Source of the DNA: Endozoicomonas sp. SCSIO W0465
GTDB taxonomy: Bacteria; Pseudomonadota; Gammaproteobacteria; Pseudomonadales; Endozoicomonadaceae
Reading direction: 5' to 3'
Length of the DNA: 64,000 bases
Assembly (NCBI RefSeq): GCF_023716865.1
Contig: NZ_CP092417.1
Span: forward strand, 3,946,001 to 4,010,000
Position numbers and translations under genes: made by a program. This document shows, one piece after another, positions 40,991 through 52,109 of this stretch (position 1 is the first letter of the stretch; each line of letters starts with the position of its first letter). Below the pieces are notes generated by a model. It was not told where the DNA came from and ran no database searches. It was given only the letters and a program-made list of their open reading frames with translations.

Positions 40991-42142
40991 CGACCTAACC
41001 GCTTCAAAGGCCAGCCTGCTGGCATTCTGCTTGAGTTGCTGATGAATCCCCATGAAAGACTGCTTAAGAGCCTGCCTGTAACCCTGATCCTCAATCGCCT
41101 TCTTCATAAAAATTCGAAGGTTTTCAGGGGTAGCGTCATCCTGCAACACTTCAGGTACCAACGCTCTGTTTGCCAGAAGGTTTGGCAGAGAGACATAGTT
41201 GACCTTAACCATCCGGCTGATGACGGCAAAACTCAGCGGCGCCATTTTATAACTGACAACCAGCGGCTTTTTATGCAGTGCTGCTTCAAGAACCGCCGTT
41301 CCCGAGGCGATCAGTATCGCGTCCGCTGCAGCCATAACCGACTGCGCCTGACCATCATAGACCGTAACATCAAGATCCGGAAACTCACCGACAATGGGTA
41401 GAATCTGTTTTTTTCGTCGCTCATTGACGCAGGGAATCAAAAAACGGGCATCAGGAAAATCTTTCCTGAGCAAGCGTGCTGTCTCAAGAAATAATTGACC
41501 AAGTTTGGCAACCTCTGCTTTACGGCTGCCCGGCAAAAGTCCGATCACCGGCCCATCACCATTACTGACACCCAACGTCCGCCTGGCTGCATCCTGATCA
41601 GGATTCATCGGAATCTGGTCAGCCAGAGGGTGTCCGACAAAGGTCACAGGTACACCATGGCCCCTGTAATAATCCACTTCAAACGGCAACAGGGCCAGCA
41701 TATGGTCAACAGATTGGCGAATTTTCTTCAACCGTCCTTCACGCCAGGCCCACACCTGCGGACTGACATAATGCACGGTTGGAATACCGGAAGCTTTTAG
41801 CTTTCGTTCAAGGGACAGGTTAAAATCAGGGGCATCAATGCCAATAAATACATCGGGCTGATCCGCAATCAACCGCTCTCTTAGCTGCTTCCGAATGCCA
41901 AGCAGTTCACGAAGACGCCCCAGAACCTCAACCAGTCCCATCACCGATAACCGTTCCATTGGAAACAAACTGGCAAAACCCTCTGACTGCATCAAAGGAC
42001 CGCCGATACCATAGCAGTAGGCATCTGGGTAATGCCGTTTAATTTCCCGAATCAGCCCGGCCCCGAGAATATCACCTGAGGCTTCTCCTGCAACCAGCGC
42101 AACGCGTAATGATGGCTCTGAGGATGAGTTCACCGGTAGCAT
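40964..42142 (-). CDS. lpxB: Lipid-A-disaccharide synthase LpxB
   Basis: 392 residues. This glycosyltransferase joins UDP-diacylglucosamine and lipid X to form the lipid A disaccharide, at the inner membrane. Motifs: RVALVAGEASGDILGAGL, FPMERLSVMGLVEVLGRL, GIDAPDFNLSLER, HYVSPQVWAWREGR and GLLPGSRKAEV. The ATG at 42142 overlaps the lpxA stop (TGATG), indicating coupling. Its last codons fall in the 18-bp tandem repeat, so the extreme C-terminus is probably variable. Confidence 0.97.
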   Translation of the reverse strand: MLPVNSSSEPSLRVALVAGEASGDILGAGLIREIKRHYPDAYCYGIGGPLMQSEGFASLFPMERLSVMGLVEVLGRLRELLGIRKQLRERLIADQPDVFIGIDAPDFNLSLERKLKASGIPTVHYVSPQVWAWREGRLKKIRQSVDHMLALLPFEVDYYRGHGVPVTFVGHPLADQIPMNPDQDAARRTLGVSNGDGPVIGLLPGSRKAEVAKLGQLFLETARLLRKDFPDARFLIPCVNERRKKQILPIVGEFPDLDVTVYDGQAQSVMAAADAILIASGTAVLEAALHKKPLVVSYKMAPLSFAVISRMVKVNYVSLPNLLANRALVPEVLQDDATPENLRIFMKKAIEDQGYRQALKQSFMGIHQQLKQNASRLAFEAVRSVIQQAKSL

Positions 42143-42990
42143 CAACGGGTAATACCCCGAGTTGATGACTTCAGAGAGTCAATCAGCAGTTGAATTTCCG
42201 GCAGCGGCGCCATGCTCTCGAGCCGATCAATCGCTTCAGCGGTTCTCAGACCCTGACGGTAAATAATCTTATAGCATTGTCTCAGTTTGCTGATCAGTTC
42301 AGGTGTGTATCCCCGGCGCCGCATGCCCTCGAAATTCATGCCATGAGCTTGAGCAGGATTACCACTGGACATAATAAATGCCGGTAAATCTTTGAACAGG
42401 GCCGAATGGGCAGCGCTCATACTGAAGGAACCAATCTTACAGAACTGATGTACAGTGGTATAACCACCGAGGATTACACTGTCACCAACAATAACATGAC
42501 CGGCAAGTGCCGCATTATTGGCAATAACACAGTTGTCGCCAATAACACAGTCATGGGCAACATGAACATAGGCCATCAACAAATTATTACTACCAATGGC
42601 AGTCAACCATTGATCCTGGATCGTACCGCGATGAATCGTACAGCCTTCACGGATGATATTGTTATCGCCAATCACCAGACGAGTGGCTTCACCAGCGTAT
42701 TTTTTATCCTGACACTCTTCACCAACACTGGAAAACTGAAAAATGCGGTTATTTTTCCCGATAACCGTTGGCCCCTTAATCACCACATGAGAGTTGATGC
42801 GGGTTCCTGTACCCACTTCAACACCCGGTCCGATATAAGTCCATGGCCCAACTTCAGCGCCTTCTCCAATGCGGGCACCCGGTTCGACAATAGCTGTCGG
42901 ATGAACCTTTGCGCTTGAATGAATATCTGCTGTCAATGGGCCAATGGCTTCAGCAGCTTCAGAGTCAGTAACGGAGAGTGTGTCGCTCAA
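42142..42990 (-). CDS. lpxA: UDP-N-acetylglucosamine acyltransferase LpxA
   Basis: 282 residues. It transfers a hydroxyacyl chain from acyl carrier protein to UDP-GlcNAc, the first step of lipid A synthesis. It shows the hexapeptide left-handed beta-helix pattern ([20 protein letters not shown] onward). The catalytic histidine lies in [16 protein letters not shown], and [19 protein letters not shown] follows. I place the start at a TTG (42990) overlapping the fabZ TGA, with aaaggaaa upstream. About 20 extra N-terminal residues precede the helix compared with E. coli. Sits between fabZ and lpxB. Confidence 0.95.
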   Translation of the reverse strand: MSDTLSVTDSEAAEAIGPLTADIHSSAKVHPTAIVEPGARIGEGAEVGPWTYIGPGVEVGTGTRINSHVVIKGPTVIGKNNRIFQFSSVGEECQDKKYAGEATRLVIGDNNIIREGCTIHRGTIQDQWLTAIGSNNLLMAYVHVAHDCVIGDNCVIANNAALAGHVIVGDSVILGGYTTVHQFCKIGSFSMSAAHSALFKDLPAFIMSSGNPAQAHGMNFEGMRRRGYTPELISKLRQCYKIIYRQGLRTAEAIDRLESMAPLPEIQLLIDSLKSSTRGITR

Positions 42991-43427
42991 GATTTTATTT
43001 CCTTTCTTGCACACGTAACTTCTGCAGAGCAGACAATACTACCATCAACTACCGCCTCACAGGCAAATTTCCAGATATCCCGTTTCAGTGCCAACAGTTT
43101 TGAACGGAGAATCAACTGATCACCGGGCACTACGGGGGTACGAAAACGGACTTTATCCACTCCGGCGAAATAGTAGATTGTATCGCCATCCGTCTTGCGA
43201 ATGTGATAACCAAGGATACCTGCCGACTGAGCCATCGCTTCAATAATCAACACTCCCGGCATCACCGGATGCTGAGGGAAATGACCATTAAAATGTGGTT
43301 CATTACTGGATACATTTTTAAGACAGTCGATGGTGCCATTTTCTATATCCACATGAAGAATCCGATCCACCAGCAGAAAAGGATACCGGTGGGGCAGGAT
43401 CTGCTTAATTTCCTCAATTCGTCTCAT
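42987..43427 (-). CDS. fabZ: 3-hydroxyacyl-ACP dehydratase FabZ
   Basis: 146 residues. It dehydrates hydroxyacyl-ACP in fatty acid elongation and competes with LpxA and LpxD for the same substrate pool. Hot-dog fold motifs: [32 protein letters not shown] and [11 protein letters not shown], carrying the catalytic His and Glu. A terminator-like hairpin lies upstream, between lpxD and fabZ. The stop overlaps the lpxA start. Confidence 0.97.
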   Translation of the reverse strand: MRRIEEIKQILPHRYPFLLVDRILHVDIENGTIDCLKNVSSNEPHFNGHFPQHPVMPGVLIIEAMAQSAGILGYHIRKTDGDTIYYFAGVDKVRFRTPVVPGDQLILRSKLLALKRDIWKFACEAVVDGSIVCSAEVTCARKEIKS

Positions 43428-43458
43428 TCGCCATAAACTCTAATCTTCAATGCAACGG

Positions 43459-43487
43459 AAAAAGGCTGGAAAACCAGCCTTTTCTTT
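43459..43487 (-). terminator. Terminator-like hairpin between lpxD and fabZ
   Basis: AAAAAGGCTGG, loop aaaa, CCAGCCTTTTC, with T-rich sequence on each side. On the minus strand it would end or attenuate the bamA-skp-lpxD transcript before fabZ, so fabZ-lpxA-lpxB may have its own promoter. Confidence 0.75.
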
Positions 43488-43539
43488 ACCATCAAAATAC
43501 TCACCGGCAGTTGGCAGAGAAGCTACAGGGTACTTATAG

Positions 43540-44559
43540 TCAGTATCGCTGTTTCTCCAACTGTTTAACCCGCCTGGCCAGGTCATCCAATTGCCGGAAA
43601 CGAATCACGTTTTTCCGCCACTCGCGACTTTCCATGAAGCCTGTACCCGAGGAATAGGAACCAGCCTTGGTAATTGAGCGGGTAATCATGGCCATGCCAC
43701 TGATAAACGTACCATCCGCAATGGTCAGATGACCGGCAAAACCGGCTGCTCCGGCAATAGTACAATTTTTACCAATGGTTGTACTTCCGGAAATACCGAC
43801 ACCGGACGCAATGGCTGTATTCTCGCCAATCACTACATTGTGAGCAATCTGGATCAGGTTATCCAGGCGAACACCACGGTGTATTTCCGTATTACCCAGT
43901 GCACCGCGATCAATACAGGTATTATTTCCTATTTCAACATCGCAGCCGATCACGACCCCACCAATCTGGGCTATTTTGTGCCAGCGACCATCAGCGTACG
44001 CATTGCCAAAACCATCACCACCAATCACTGCTCCGGAATGGATGATCGTTCTATCGCCAATGGTGACACCATGGCAGACCGTCACATTGCGATGAAGATG
44101 GACATCCGAACCGATGATGGAGTCGTGACCAATCACTGTGCCTGCGTCAATTCGAGCACCTGCTGCAATATGTACCCCTGCCTCAATAACCACATTGGCA
44201 CCAATGGCAGCGCTGGAATCAACAGTCGCTGTCTCATCAACCACTGCACTGGGGTGGATACCTTCATTGCCGCCACGATCAGGGTCGAACAGGGCAGACA
44301 ACCGGGCATAACCCAGATACGGATTATCAAGAATCAGGACATTTCCAGAATAAACACTAACAGCATCAGGACTGAGAATGACCGCACCTGCCTCTGTGGT
44401 TTCCAGGTACTTGGCATAAGCCGGGTTAGCCAGAAAGCTTAACTCATGCCCCTGCGCATGCTGAAGGGTATTCAGGCCTGAAATCTGCTTATCCGCATCT
44501 CCCTGCAGCTGGGCATTGCACTTTTCTGCCAGTTCGGACAACGTATAAACATCAGTCAT
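43540..44559 (-). CDS. lpxD: UDP-3-O-(3-hydroxyacyl)glucosamine N-acyltransferase LpxD
   Basis: 339 residues. It adds the second acyl chain in lipid A synthesis. The N-terminal uridine-binding domain (YTLSELAEKCNAQLQGD, then LSFLANPAYAKYLE) is followed by a hexapeptide beta-helix. IHSGAVIGGDGFGNAYADGR and IQIAHNVVIGENTAIASGVG include the catalytic His. A C-terminal helix follows (RFRQLDDLARRVKQLEKQ). It starts 6 bp after skp. Confidence 0.97.
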   Translation of the reverse strand: MTDVYTLSELAEKCNAQLQGDADKQISGLNTLQHAQGHELSFLANPAYAKYLETTEAGAVILSPDAVSVYSGNVLILDNPYLGYARLSALFDPDRGGNEGIHPSAVVDETATVDSSAAIGANVVIEAGVHIAAGARIDAGTVIGHDSIIGSDVHLHRNVTVCHGVTIGDRTIIHSGAVIGGDGFGNAYADGRWHKIAQIGGVVIGCDVEIGNNTCIDRGALGNTEIHRGVRLDNLIQIAHNVVIGENTAIASGVGISGSTTIGKNCTIAGAAGFAGHLTIADGTFISGMAMITRSITKAGSYSSGTGFMESREWRKNVIRFRQLDDLARRVKQLEKQRY

Positions 44560-44565
44560 GATTCA

Positions 44566-45075
44566 TTACTTCATCTGATTGAGGCTTTCAATGACCTTGC
44601 GGGTGATATCAATTCCAGGACTGGCATAGATGGTCATCTGACGATCAATCACCAGATCCAGCTTTAACTCACTGACGACCTTATCGATGGCTGCCTGCAG
44701 TTTTGGGCGGAGCTTTTCACGCTCCGCATTATCCGCTTCCGCTCTGTCAGTTTGATACTGCCGTCCCTTCATTTGCCAGTCTTCATATTTGCGCTGTAAC
44801 TCCAGCTGACGAACTTTCAACTGATCAGCACTCAGGGTTGGGCCGTCTTTCTGCAACTTTTCCTGCATATTACGCACTTCGCCCTCTAGCTTCTGCAAAG
44901 CGACCAGTTGAGGCTTAAACTTGGCCTCAGACTTTTTGGCGTATTGTTTACCGGCATTGGATTCACTCAACACCATCACCGTATCAAGCACACCAATTAT
45001 AGTGCCGGTAGTGGCGGCATTAGCCAGAGGGGTCAGCATAATCAGGGCCAGGAATGCCAGTCTGATCGTTTTCAA
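44566..45075 (-). CDS. skp: Periplasmic chaperone Skp (OmpH)
   Basis: 169 residues from a TTG start at 45075 with AGGAG eight bases upstream; a longer frame reaches 45105 but lacks a ribosome site. It escorts unfolded outer-membrane proteins to BamA. Signal peptide MKTIRLAFLALIMLTPLANA is followed by GTIIGVLDTVMVLSES (beta core). Long charged helices follow that form the trimer's tentacles (EGEVRNMQEKLQKDG, LELQRKYEDWQMKG). Located between bamA and lpxD as in other gammaproteobacteria. Confidence 0.94.
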   Translation of the reverse strand: MKTIRLAFLALIMLTPLANAATTGTIIGVLDTVMVLSESNAGKQYAKKSEAKFKPQLVALQKLEGEVRNMQEKLQKDGPTLSADQLKVRQLELQRKYEDWQMKGRQYQTDRAEADNAEREKLRPKLQAAIDKVVSELKLDLVIDRQMTIYASPGIDITRKVIESLNQMK

Positions 45076-45114
45076 AATACATCTCCTGAAAGCGGAAAAG
45101 GGCACATTATAAAG

Positions 45115-45138
45115 AAAAGGTGCCTGATAGCACCTTTT
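45115..45138 (-). terminator. Terminator-like hairpin between bamA and skp
   Basis: AAAAGGTGC, loop ctgata, GCACCTTTT. On the minus strand a TTTTCTTT run follows. It probably acts as partial termination, letting bamA and skp be expressed at different levels. Confidence 0.75.
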
Positions 45139-45164
45139 AATTACGTAAAATGTAATTACGTAAA

Positions 45165-45186
45165 ATGCCTTCTATTCAGAAGGCAT
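45165..45186 (-). terminator. Second hairpin directly after bamA
   Basis: ATGCCTTC, loop tattca, GAAGGCAT, an 8-bp perfect stem. On the minus strand it is followed by ttacgtaattac, so there is no strong T run. With the hairpin at 45115 it forms a tandem pair after bamA; the two are separated by the direct repeat attacgtaaaatg. Confidence 0.55.
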
Positions 45187-45203
45187 AACAAAATGATGGT
45201 GTG

Positions 45204-47531
45204 TTAGAAGGGAGTCCCCAGGGAGAATTGGAAGGTCTGGGTTTCATCCTTATCTTTGTCTTTAACATTAAGCGCTTTCGCCAGGCTGAATGTCAGCGGG
45301 CCTAAAGGAGTAATCCAGGTCAGACCAACACCTGTACTGTATCGTAACTCTGCCAGATCTGGTTTATAACAACCCACCATATCAACACCGGTAGGACAAG
45401 TCGTATCAAAGACATTACCAAAGTCAAAGAAAACACTGGTTCTCAATGAGCGCTGATCTTTCACGAATGGCAACGGGAACAGCACTTCGACCGTACCTTC
45501 AATCAGTACATCCCCCCCCATACTGTTAAAGTCACCCGGATCATCACTTTGCGGCGCCTTGGGCCCAAGCGAGTTATCCTTGTAACCTCTGACAGAACCA
45601 AAACCACCCGCATAGAAGTTTTCAAAGAACGGCATTTCAGTTGTGTCACCATAGGCACCACCATACCCAAGACGAGTGGCAAAACGCGCCGTCAGACTGC
45701 GGGTAATGGGCTGAAAGTACTGCCCCCGATACACCAGTTTATAAAATGTGGTCGTTGAGCCCGGAATCGCAGCAGATAACGATACGCTCTGAGAAAAGCC
45801 CGCCGTTGGCAGTAACCCGCGGTTCAGCTCTGATTGCGACCAGCCCAGCGACGTCTTGATATTGGTAAACTTACGCCCTTCTTCATCCAGATACTTCAGA
45901 ATGACCTGAGGCGTGCCAGAACCAGTGGTGATCTCAGTACCATCAATCCCGACACTGAAATTAACAGATTCTGTTTCAGACAATGGATACCCGAAACGGA
46001 CGTTACCGCCAAAGGTGTCAGCCGCATAACTGGAGATGTCCGAATCACTGTAGTCGTAGGTTCGATAGTAGACATCAAAACCCCGGGATACTCCGTCAAC
46101 GGTGTAATAGGGATCCATAAAGCTGAAATTATAAAGCTGGCTGACATCACTTTTATTCAGACCAACCGTCACCTTGTTTCCGGTTCCCAGGAAGTTGCTC
46201 TGGCTGACAGAGCCTCCGAGCAACAGACCATCAGACTGGGAGTAACCGATACTGGCGGTCACACTGCCGGAAGGCTGCTCCTCTACGGTGTAATTCACAT
46301 CAATCTGGTCGCTGGTTCCCGGAACAGGGGGCGTTTCCACATTAACTTCCTTGAAAAACCCGAGGCGTTCAAGCCGCACCTTGGACTGCTCAATCTTCTG
46401 GGTATTGGCAGAAGAGCCCTCCATCTGGCGCATTTCCCGACGTAATACCTCATCGTCTGTCTTGGTATTTCCGGAGAAGTTGATGCGTCGGACATACGCT
46501 CTGCGTCCCGGATCAACAAAAAAGGTCAACTCAACCGTTTTGTTTTCATGATCAGGCTTGGGAATCCCCGTCACATTGGCAAAAGTGTACCCTTCATTGC
46601 CAAGACGGCGACTCAGAATCTCTTCGGTGGTCGTGATCAGCTTACGGGAGAACACCTGGTCTGGCTGAGCCAGCAGCAGTTTTCTGGCCTCTTCTTCGGG
46701 AATAATCAGGTCGCCGGCAAGCTTAACGTCACTGACTGTGTACTCATCACCCTCATCAACGTTGACCGTGATATAGACACTCTGCTTGTCAGGACTGATG
46801 GAAACCTGGGTCGAGGTTATATTGAAGTTGATATACCCCCGATCCAGGTACCACGACCGCAAACGCTCCAAGTCACCGGACAGTTTCTCTCGGGAGTATT
46901 TATCTGCTGAACTGAAGAATTGATACCATTCAGCTTTCTGCAGTTCAAAGAGGTCAATAAGCTCCTCCCTGGGGAAGGCTGTATTGCCCACAACATTGAC
47001 ATGCTGGATGGTAGCCACTTTACCTTCTTTGACATTAATACGCAGCTTTACCCGGTTACGCGGCTGGGCCTCAACATCAGCAGTTATGCGTGCACCATAA
47101 CGCCCCTGGGCTACGTATTGACGCTCAAGCTCAAGACGGATAGCTTCTAGCGTGGCCTGCTGGAAAATTTCACCTTCTGCCAGACCAGAGCGCTCCAGGC
47201 CCGTCATCAGGTCTTCTGTCTTGATCGCCTTATTGCCCTTAATCTCTATGGTGCTGATGGATGGTCGTTCAACAACCGAAACCACCAGCACATCGCCCTC
47301 ACGGGCCATACGAATGTCATTGAAATACCCGGTCTGATAGAGCGCACGAGCGGCCCCGGCAATATCCGGTGACTCAATATCATCACCAACCTCAACAGGC
47401 AGGGCATTAAAAACTGTCCCGGCTGAAACCCTTTGAAGGCCATCAATCCGGATATCTGAGACGACGAAAGCCTGGGCGGCAGGCGCAATGGCTAGAGAGC
47501 CAATCAGCAGAGACAACAGTGATCGCTTCAT
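45204..47531 (-). CDS. bamA: Outer-membrane protein assembly factor BamA
   Basis: 775 residues. It inserts beta-barrel proteins into the outer membrane. Signal peptide MKRSLLSLLIGSLAIAPAAQA, then five POTRA domains (first: FVVSDIRIDGLQRVSAGTVF), then the 16-strand barrel with the loop-6 motif GGFGSVRGYKDNSLG and a terminal phenylalanine (QFSLGTPF). It lies downstream of rseP with a 190-bp gap that may hold its own promoter. Two hairpins follow before skp. Confidence 0.97.
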   Translation of the reverse strand: MKRSLLSLLIGSLAIAPAAQAFVVSDIRIDGLQRVSAGTVFNALPVEVGDDIESPDIAGAARALYQTGYFNDIRMAREGDVLVVSVVERPSISTIEIKGNKAIKTEDLMTGLERSGLAEGEIFQQATLEAIRLELERQYVAQGRYGARITADVEAQPRNRVKLRINVKEGKVATIQHVNVVGNTAFPREELIDLFELQKAEWYQFFSSADKYSREKLSGDLERLRSWYLDRGYINFNITSTQVSISPDKQSVYITVNVDEGDEYTVSDVKLAGDLIIPEEEARKLLLAQPDQVFSRKLITTTEEILSRRLGNEGYTFANVTGIPKPDHENKTVELTFFVDPGRRAYVRRINFSGNTKTDDEVLRREMRQMEGSSANTQKIEQSKVRLERLGFFKEVNVETPPVPGTSDQIDVNYTVEEQPSGSVTASIGYSQSDGLLLGGSVSQSNFLGTGNKVTVGLNKSDVSQLYNFSFMDPYYTVDGVSRGFDVYYRTYDYSDSDISSYAADTFGGNVRFGYPLSETESVNFSVGIDGTEITTGSGTPQVILKYLDEEGRKFTNIKTSLGWSQSELNRGLLPTAGFSQSVSLSAAIPGSTTTFYKLVYRGQYFQPITRSLTARFATRLGYGGAYGDTTEMPFFENFYAGGFGSVRGYKDNSLGPKAPQSDDPGDFNSMGGDVLIEGTVEVLFPLPFVKDQRSLRTSVFFDFGNVFDTTCPTGVDMVGCYKPDLAELRYSTGVGLTWITPLGPLTFSLAKALNVKDKDKDETQTFQFSLGTPF

Positions 47532-47690
47532 GGAATCCGTTCTTATCCGTGTTCATTTCGCATTAACGTGAAAAACATTCTCATCAATTTCCACACCGCT
47601 ATTCATGGTTTGCAGATACGCAGAGCGCAAAATGCGGCTCTTTCGTCTGGCTATTCGATGGTTAAACCAATGCATCTATTACAGCCATTC

Positions 47691-47712
47691 CAGAAAGCGC
47701 ATCGGCTTTCTG
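47691..47712 (-). terminator. Hairpin after rseP
   Basis: CAGAAAGC, loop gcatcg, GCTTTCTG, a perfect 8-bp stem 11 bp after the rseP stop on the minus strand. No T run, so it is at most a weak terminator separating rseP from bamA. Confidence 0.4.
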
Positions 47713-47722
47713 ATGCCCTATA

Positions 47723-49126
47723 TCATTGAAAGAGGCGACTAAGGTCGTTATACATGGCCAGCATCATCACTCCGACAACAAACGTTACCCCGATTTTCAA
47801 CCCCAGTGCCTGAGTTTTCTCAGAGAGAGGTTTCCCCCTGACCATTTCAACAAGATAGAAAAGCAGGTGACCTCCATCCAGCACGGGTATCGGAAGCAGG
47901 TTCAGCACCCCAAGGCTGACGCTTAACATTGCCAGAAAATAGAGAAAATTTTCCAGGCCAGACTCAAGTGACGCGCCCGCCACTTTAGCAATGGTTATCG
48001 GGCCGCTCAAGTTTTTAACAGAAACCAGCCCCACAACCATCTTCCAGAGGGACTCTAGTGTCATAGTCGTCAGTGACCAGGTGGCCTGGGCGCCTTTCAC
48101 CAGCGACTCAATCGCTCCGAACTGCAAGTGACGAATCATGGTGTCTGGCCAGGAAACCGGTTGGACACCGGCACCAATAAACCCGGTTGTCACCCCATCC
48201 GTGGATCGACTGCCCGGGGTCAACTGAATAGCCTGACTAACGCCACCCCGCTCAACCAGCAATTGCAGAGGCTGACCCGCATTATCACGGACCACTTCTA
48301 CAAAGTGCATCCAGTCAACGACCGTCTCCTCATTAACACGCAGGATTTTATCACCTGACTTGAGACCATTCCTCGCAGCAGCGCCATCTTCAGCCAACTG
48401 GCCAATCACAGCAGGGATTGGTGGTGAGTAAGGCACAATACCCAGGGAGCGCACAGGATTTGGCTGCTCTTCATTTACCAGCCAGTCAACTACAGCGATA
48501 CTTTTATCTCTGACAGCGCCCTGTGAGGCTGCTCCGGGCTCTCCGGCCCGGATAGAAACATTAAGATTTCGGCTTTCACCAATGTAGGCCAGCAGCTCCA
48601 TGTTCACAGCCTGCCAGCCGGGCGTTTCAACACCGTTCACGGCAACAATTTCATCACCGGGATGAATGCCGGCAACGGCAGCCGGTGAATCGGGCGTTAC
48701 TTCGCCAACCTGAGGCATCAGGGTACGAACACCCACCAGGTACATAAGCCAAAGGGCAACAACAGCAAGCAGAAAATTAGCCACAGGCCCGGCAGCCACA
48801 ATGGCAATCCGTGAAAGAACCGGCTTGCTATTGAAGGAGAGGTGCCGTTCATCATCAGGAACCGGCCCCTCTCTCTCATCCAGCATCTTGACATAGCCTC
48901 CCAGCGGCACTGCGGCAATGGTGTACTCAGTACCGTGGCGGTCAGTCCAACTCCATAACGACTTACCAAAACCTACGGAGAACCGAAGCACTTTAACGCC
49001 ACACCGACGGGCAACCCAGAAGTGACCATATTCGTGAATACTCACCAGTATTCCAAGGGTCACGACAAAAGCAAACAGGGTCTGCACTGAACTGGCTATC
49101 TCCGACCAAAGCGATTCAAAAATCAT
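47723..49126 (-). CDS. rseP: Site-2 metalloprotease RseP
   Basis: 467 residues, inner membrane. It performs the second cleavage of the anti-sigma factor RseA, releasing sigma-E when outer-membrane folding fails. The zinc site HEYGH ([17 protein letters not shown]) lies in the first membrane helix and the partner motif is [12 protein letters not shown] near the end. Two PDZ domains lie between ([34 protein letters not shown]). The start overlaps the dxr stop (ATGA). Being beside bamA and skp couples the stress sensor to its effectors. Confidence 0.97.
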   Translation of the reverse strand: MIFESLWSEIASSVQTLFAFVVTLGILVSIHEYGHFWVARRCGVKVLRFSVGFGKSLWSWTDRHGTEYTIAAVPLGGYVKMLDEREGPVPDDERHLSFNSKPVLSRIAIVAAGPVANFLLAVVALWLMYLVGVRTLMPQVGEVTPDSPAAVAGIHPGDEIVAVNGVETPGWQAVNMELLAYIGESRNLNVSIRAGEPGAASQGAVRDKSIAVVDWLVNEEQPNPVRSLGIVPYSPPIPAVIGQLAEDGAAARNGLKSGDKILRVNEETVVDWMHFVEVVRDNAGQPLQLLVERGGVSQAIQLTPGSRSTDGVTTGFIGAGVQPVSWPDTMIRHLQFGAIESLVKGAQATWSLTTMTLESLWKMVVGLVSVKNLSGPITIAKVAGASLESGLENFLYFLAMLSVSLGVLNLLPIPVLDGGHLLFYLVEMVRGKPLSEKTQALGLKIGVTFVVGVMMLAMYNDLSRLFQ

Positions 49127-50337
49127 GCAACACCCTGCATTTGTGAAACCTGTTTCTGCGCCAGATAGCGGGCTTCTCTGTCAGCTTCCAGCACTTGATC
49201 TATGTCTCCGGCTCTCATGACCGGTAAGGTCTGCAATGTTGCATTAATAACTTCAGGTATGCGGTCAAAACGAAGCTTTCGTTCCAGAAATGCATCAACC
49301 GCAACTTCATTGGCAGCATTGAGCATGGCGGCGGCTGTACCACCACTGCATGCAGCTTCCTGGGCCAACTTCAAACAGCGGTATCGGATCATGTCCGGAG
49401 CATAAAAATCAAGCCTGGCAATCTCGGTCAGGGACAAAGGAGCAACACCGGATGGGATTCTTCCCGGCCATGCCAGAGCATGGGCAATCGGTGTTCTCAT
49501 GTCCGGATTGCCCATCTGGGCAAGCACCGAACCATCCTCATAATCCACCATCGAGTGGATAATACTTTGCGGATGAATCACCACCTCTATCTGCTCAGGA
49601 CGGGCATTAAATAGCCAGCACGCTTCAATAAACTCAAGGCCCTTGTTCATCATCGTGGCTGAGTCTACCGAAATTTTACGCCCCATGCTCCAGTTTGGAT
49701 GGGCACAGGCCTGTTCCGGCGTCACTGCGGCAAAGCTTTCTACAGGCGATTGCCGGAATGGACCTCCGGATGCGGTGAGCAATATTCTTCTAACCCCGGC
49801 CCGTGCCAGCCCCATAGAATGATCAGCAGGCAAACACTGAAAAATAGCGTTATGCTCACTGTCAATGGGCAGGAGAACAGAGCCAGAGGCCCTAACAGCG
49901 TCCATGAATAAAGCACCAGTCATCACCAGCGCCTCCTTGTTCGCCAGAAGAATTTTTTTCCCGGCCCGAACAGCAGCCAGGGTGGGTGAAAGCCCTGCAG
50001 CACCAACAATAGCGGCCATCACCAAATCGACCTCACCATCAGCCACCACCTGATCCATCGCCACCAGACCGGATTCAACGGAAATGTCCAGGCCTTCAGA
50101 CTGAAGATCTGCCCGAAGATCACGGGCTGCCTGCTCGTCCGCCATCACGATATATTGCGGCTGAAACTGACGAGCCTGCTCGAGCATAGCATCGGCATTT
50201 CTGCCCGCGATTAGCGAATGCACACGGTATTGATCCGGGTTACGGGCGATAACATCCAAGGTACTTTTGCCGATGGACCCTGTGGACCCCAACACACAAA
50301 CCCGCTGCCTTCCGGATTGAGAGCATGATGCAGCCAT
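49123..50337 (-). CDS. dxr: 1-deoxy-D-xylulose 5-phosphate reductoisomerase Dxr
   Basis: 404 residues. It makes methylerythritol phosphate from deoxyxylulose phosphate with NADPH, the second step of the MEP isoprenoid pathway. The Rossmann motif is [19 protein letters not shown]; substrate and metal motifs are [32 protein letters not shown] and [20 protein letters not shown]. It begins three bases after cdsA and overlaps rseP. Confidence 0.97.
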   Translation of the reverse strand: MAASCSQSGRQRVCVLGSTGSIGKSTLDVIARNPDQYRVHSLIAGRNADAMLEQARQFQPQYIVMADEQAARDLRADLQSEGLDISVESGLVAMDQVVADGEVDLVMAAIVGAAGLSPTLAAVRAGKKILLANKEALVMTGALFMDAVRASGSVLLPIDSEHNAIFQCLPADHSMGLARAGVRRILLTASGGPFRQSPVESFAAVTPEQACAHPNWSMGRKISVDSATMMNKGLEFIEACWLFNARPEQIEVVIHPQSIIHSMVDYEDGSVLAQMGNPDMRTPIAHALAWPGRIPSGVAPLSLTEIARLDFYAPDMIRYRCLKLAQEAACSGGTAAAMLNAANEVAVDAFLERKLRFDRIPEVINATLQTLPVMRAGDIDQVLEADREARYLAQKQVSQMQGVA

Positions 50338-50340
50338 GAC

Positions 50341-51144
50341 CTATACCCCCCTGATTATCATGACATAGAGAGTAAATATCGGGATGGCCGCAGTCAGACT
50401 GTCAATGCGATCGAGAACACCACCATGTCCGGGCAAGAGGCTGCCACTGTCTTTAATCCCCCTGTGCCGTTTCAACACACTTTCCCAGAGGTCTCCCAAA
50501 ACGGAAACCAGAACGGTCACAATGGTTATCATTAATAACGACACCCCCTGAAAAAAACTGATACTGCTACACAGCGTAACAAGGCTTGAAATCATTATTG
50601 AAAACAGCACCCCGCCAACCAGCCCCTCCAGAGTTTTTTTCGGGCTGACCCGTTCAATCAGTTTTGTCTTGCCAAAACGCTTGCCGGCAAAATAGGCACC
50701 ACAGTCGGCCGACCAGACCATCACCAGGAGAGTCACGATCAACCAGGCTGAGTCTGTCATTTGTTTGAGTTGATAAAGACCCACCCATGCCGGTACCAGG
50801 GTCAGCAATCCGGCCAACAATCTAAGTCGCCTGCTCTCAAGCAAGCGACCACTCCCCGGGTATTGTTTGACCAGAATAAAAGCTATCAACCACCAGACAG
50901 CAGCAAGGCCAAGCGTCAAAAAGGGAGGTAAAAAAAGCGTCAGACCACAGAAGGCACCAATAGCCAGCGCATAAGCCAGGCGATCAGACCGTTGTTCAAA
51001 ACCAGAAAGGTTTGCCCATTCCCAGGCCGCCAGCATGATAATCGCGGCAATAAAAAAGCCAAAACCGGTTAATGGTAATAAAAACACGCCAGCAAGGGCT
51101 GCTGGCGCCAATATAAGAGCCGTTATAATTCTTTGTTTCAACAC
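50341..51144 (-). CDS. cdsA: Phosphatidate cytidylyltransferase CdsA
   Basis: 267 residues, integral inner-membrane protein. It makes CDP-diacylglycerol from phosphatidate and CTP. Multiple hydrophobic helices are seen, and the family signature near the end reads [20 protein letters not shown], then GVLDRIDS. The start is a GTG (51144) overlapping the uppS end by 7 bp, with GGAGG ten bases upstream. Confidence 0.95.
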   Translation of the reverse strand: MLKQRIITALILAPAALAGVFLLPLTGFGFFIAAIIMLAAWEWANLSGFEQRSDRLAYALAIGAFCGLTLFLPPFLTLGLAAVWWLIAFILVKQYPGSGRLLESRRLRLLAGLLTLVPAWVGLYQLKQMTDSAWLIVTLLVMVWSADCGAYFAGKRFGKTKLIERVSPKKTLEGLVGGVLFSIMISSLVTLCSSISFFQGVSLLMITIVTVLVSVLGDLWESVLKRHRGIKDSGSLLPGHGGVLDRIDSLTAAIPIFTLYVMIIRGV

Positions 51145-51917
51145 GGTGTTTCAGCCTCCACCTGCTCGCTGGTTTTGCCAAATCGTCGCTGGCGGCGGGC
51201 GTAAGTCAGCAGGGCCTGCTGAAATTCATCACGTCCAAAATCCGGCCACAAGGTTTCGGTAAAGTAAAACTCACTGTAAGCACATTGCCACAACAAAAAG
51301 TTACTGATTCGCTGCTCGCCACTGGTACGGATCAAAAGGTCGGGCGCGGGTAATCCGGAAGTACTGAGGTGCTGCTCAATCGCCGACGCATCAATACTCT
51401 CTGATTCAAGCTCGCCACGAGCAACTTTCTCGGCCAGTTGGCGTGCAGCAGAGGCGATATCCCACATACCACCGTAGTTGGCAGCAATGACCAGAGTCAC
51501 TGCATAATCACCTGAAGTGAGCGCTTCTACTTCTTGGATATGTTTCTGTATTTCAGGGCTGAACCGGGTTACATCTCCAATAACCTTCAGCCTGATGCGA
51601 TTTCTCTTTAACCGCTTGGCCTCTCGCTTGAGTACATTCAGAAACAGGCCCATAAGGCCATTGACTTCAATGATTGGCCGGTTCCAGTTCTCGCTGCTGA
51701 ATGCAAACAGCGTGAGCACTTCAACACCCTGATCAGTGCAGACCTCAACCACTTCACGAACCCGGTCAACACCAGCCCGGTGCCCGGCCAGCCCGGGCAG
51801 GCGTTTCATTTTAGCCCAGCGGTTATTTCCATCAAGAATGATAGCCACATGGCGCGGCAGCTTTTCTGGCGGAACTCCCTGAACGCCGCTTTTTCCCTGT
51901 AACGATGTATTGGCCAT
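51138..51917 (-). CDS. uppS: Undecaprenyl diphosphate synthase UppS
   Basis: 259 residues. It elongates farnesyl diphosphate with isopentenyl units to the C55 lipid carrier for peptidoglycan and O-antigen. Motifs: [20 protein letters not shown] (catalytic Asp), [13 protein letters not shown] and [18 protein letters not shown], followed by [12 protein letters not shown]. It sits between frr and cdsA with 192 bp before it. Confidence 0.96.
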   Translation of the reverse strand: MANTSLQGKSGVQGVPPEKLPRHVAIILDGNNRWAKMKRLPGLAGHRAGVDRVREVVEVCTDQGVEVLTLFAFSSENWNRPIIEVNGLMGLFLNVLKREAKRLKRNRIRLKVIGDVTRFSPEIQKHIQEVEALTSGDYAVTLVIAANYGGMWDIASAARQLAEKVARGELESESIDASAIEQHLSTSGLPAPDLLIRTSGEQRISNFLLWQCAYSEFYFTETLWPDFGRDEFQQALLTYARRQRRFGKTSEQVEAETPC

Positions 51918-52109
51918 GAATTAAGACAATCTGAAAATTGGCAGGTAAAAAAAAGGTAACAGTAGAACCTTGCAGGAGCCCACCATAAAAAGCAAGCACC
52001 TGCAACGCATCAAAAGACAGCTGACGCCTGAAAGACCGGGGTCATCACTACCTGATCAGTGTCTGACAAACCCGATAAGACAATGACTCCAATTCAGCAC
52101 GACCAGCCA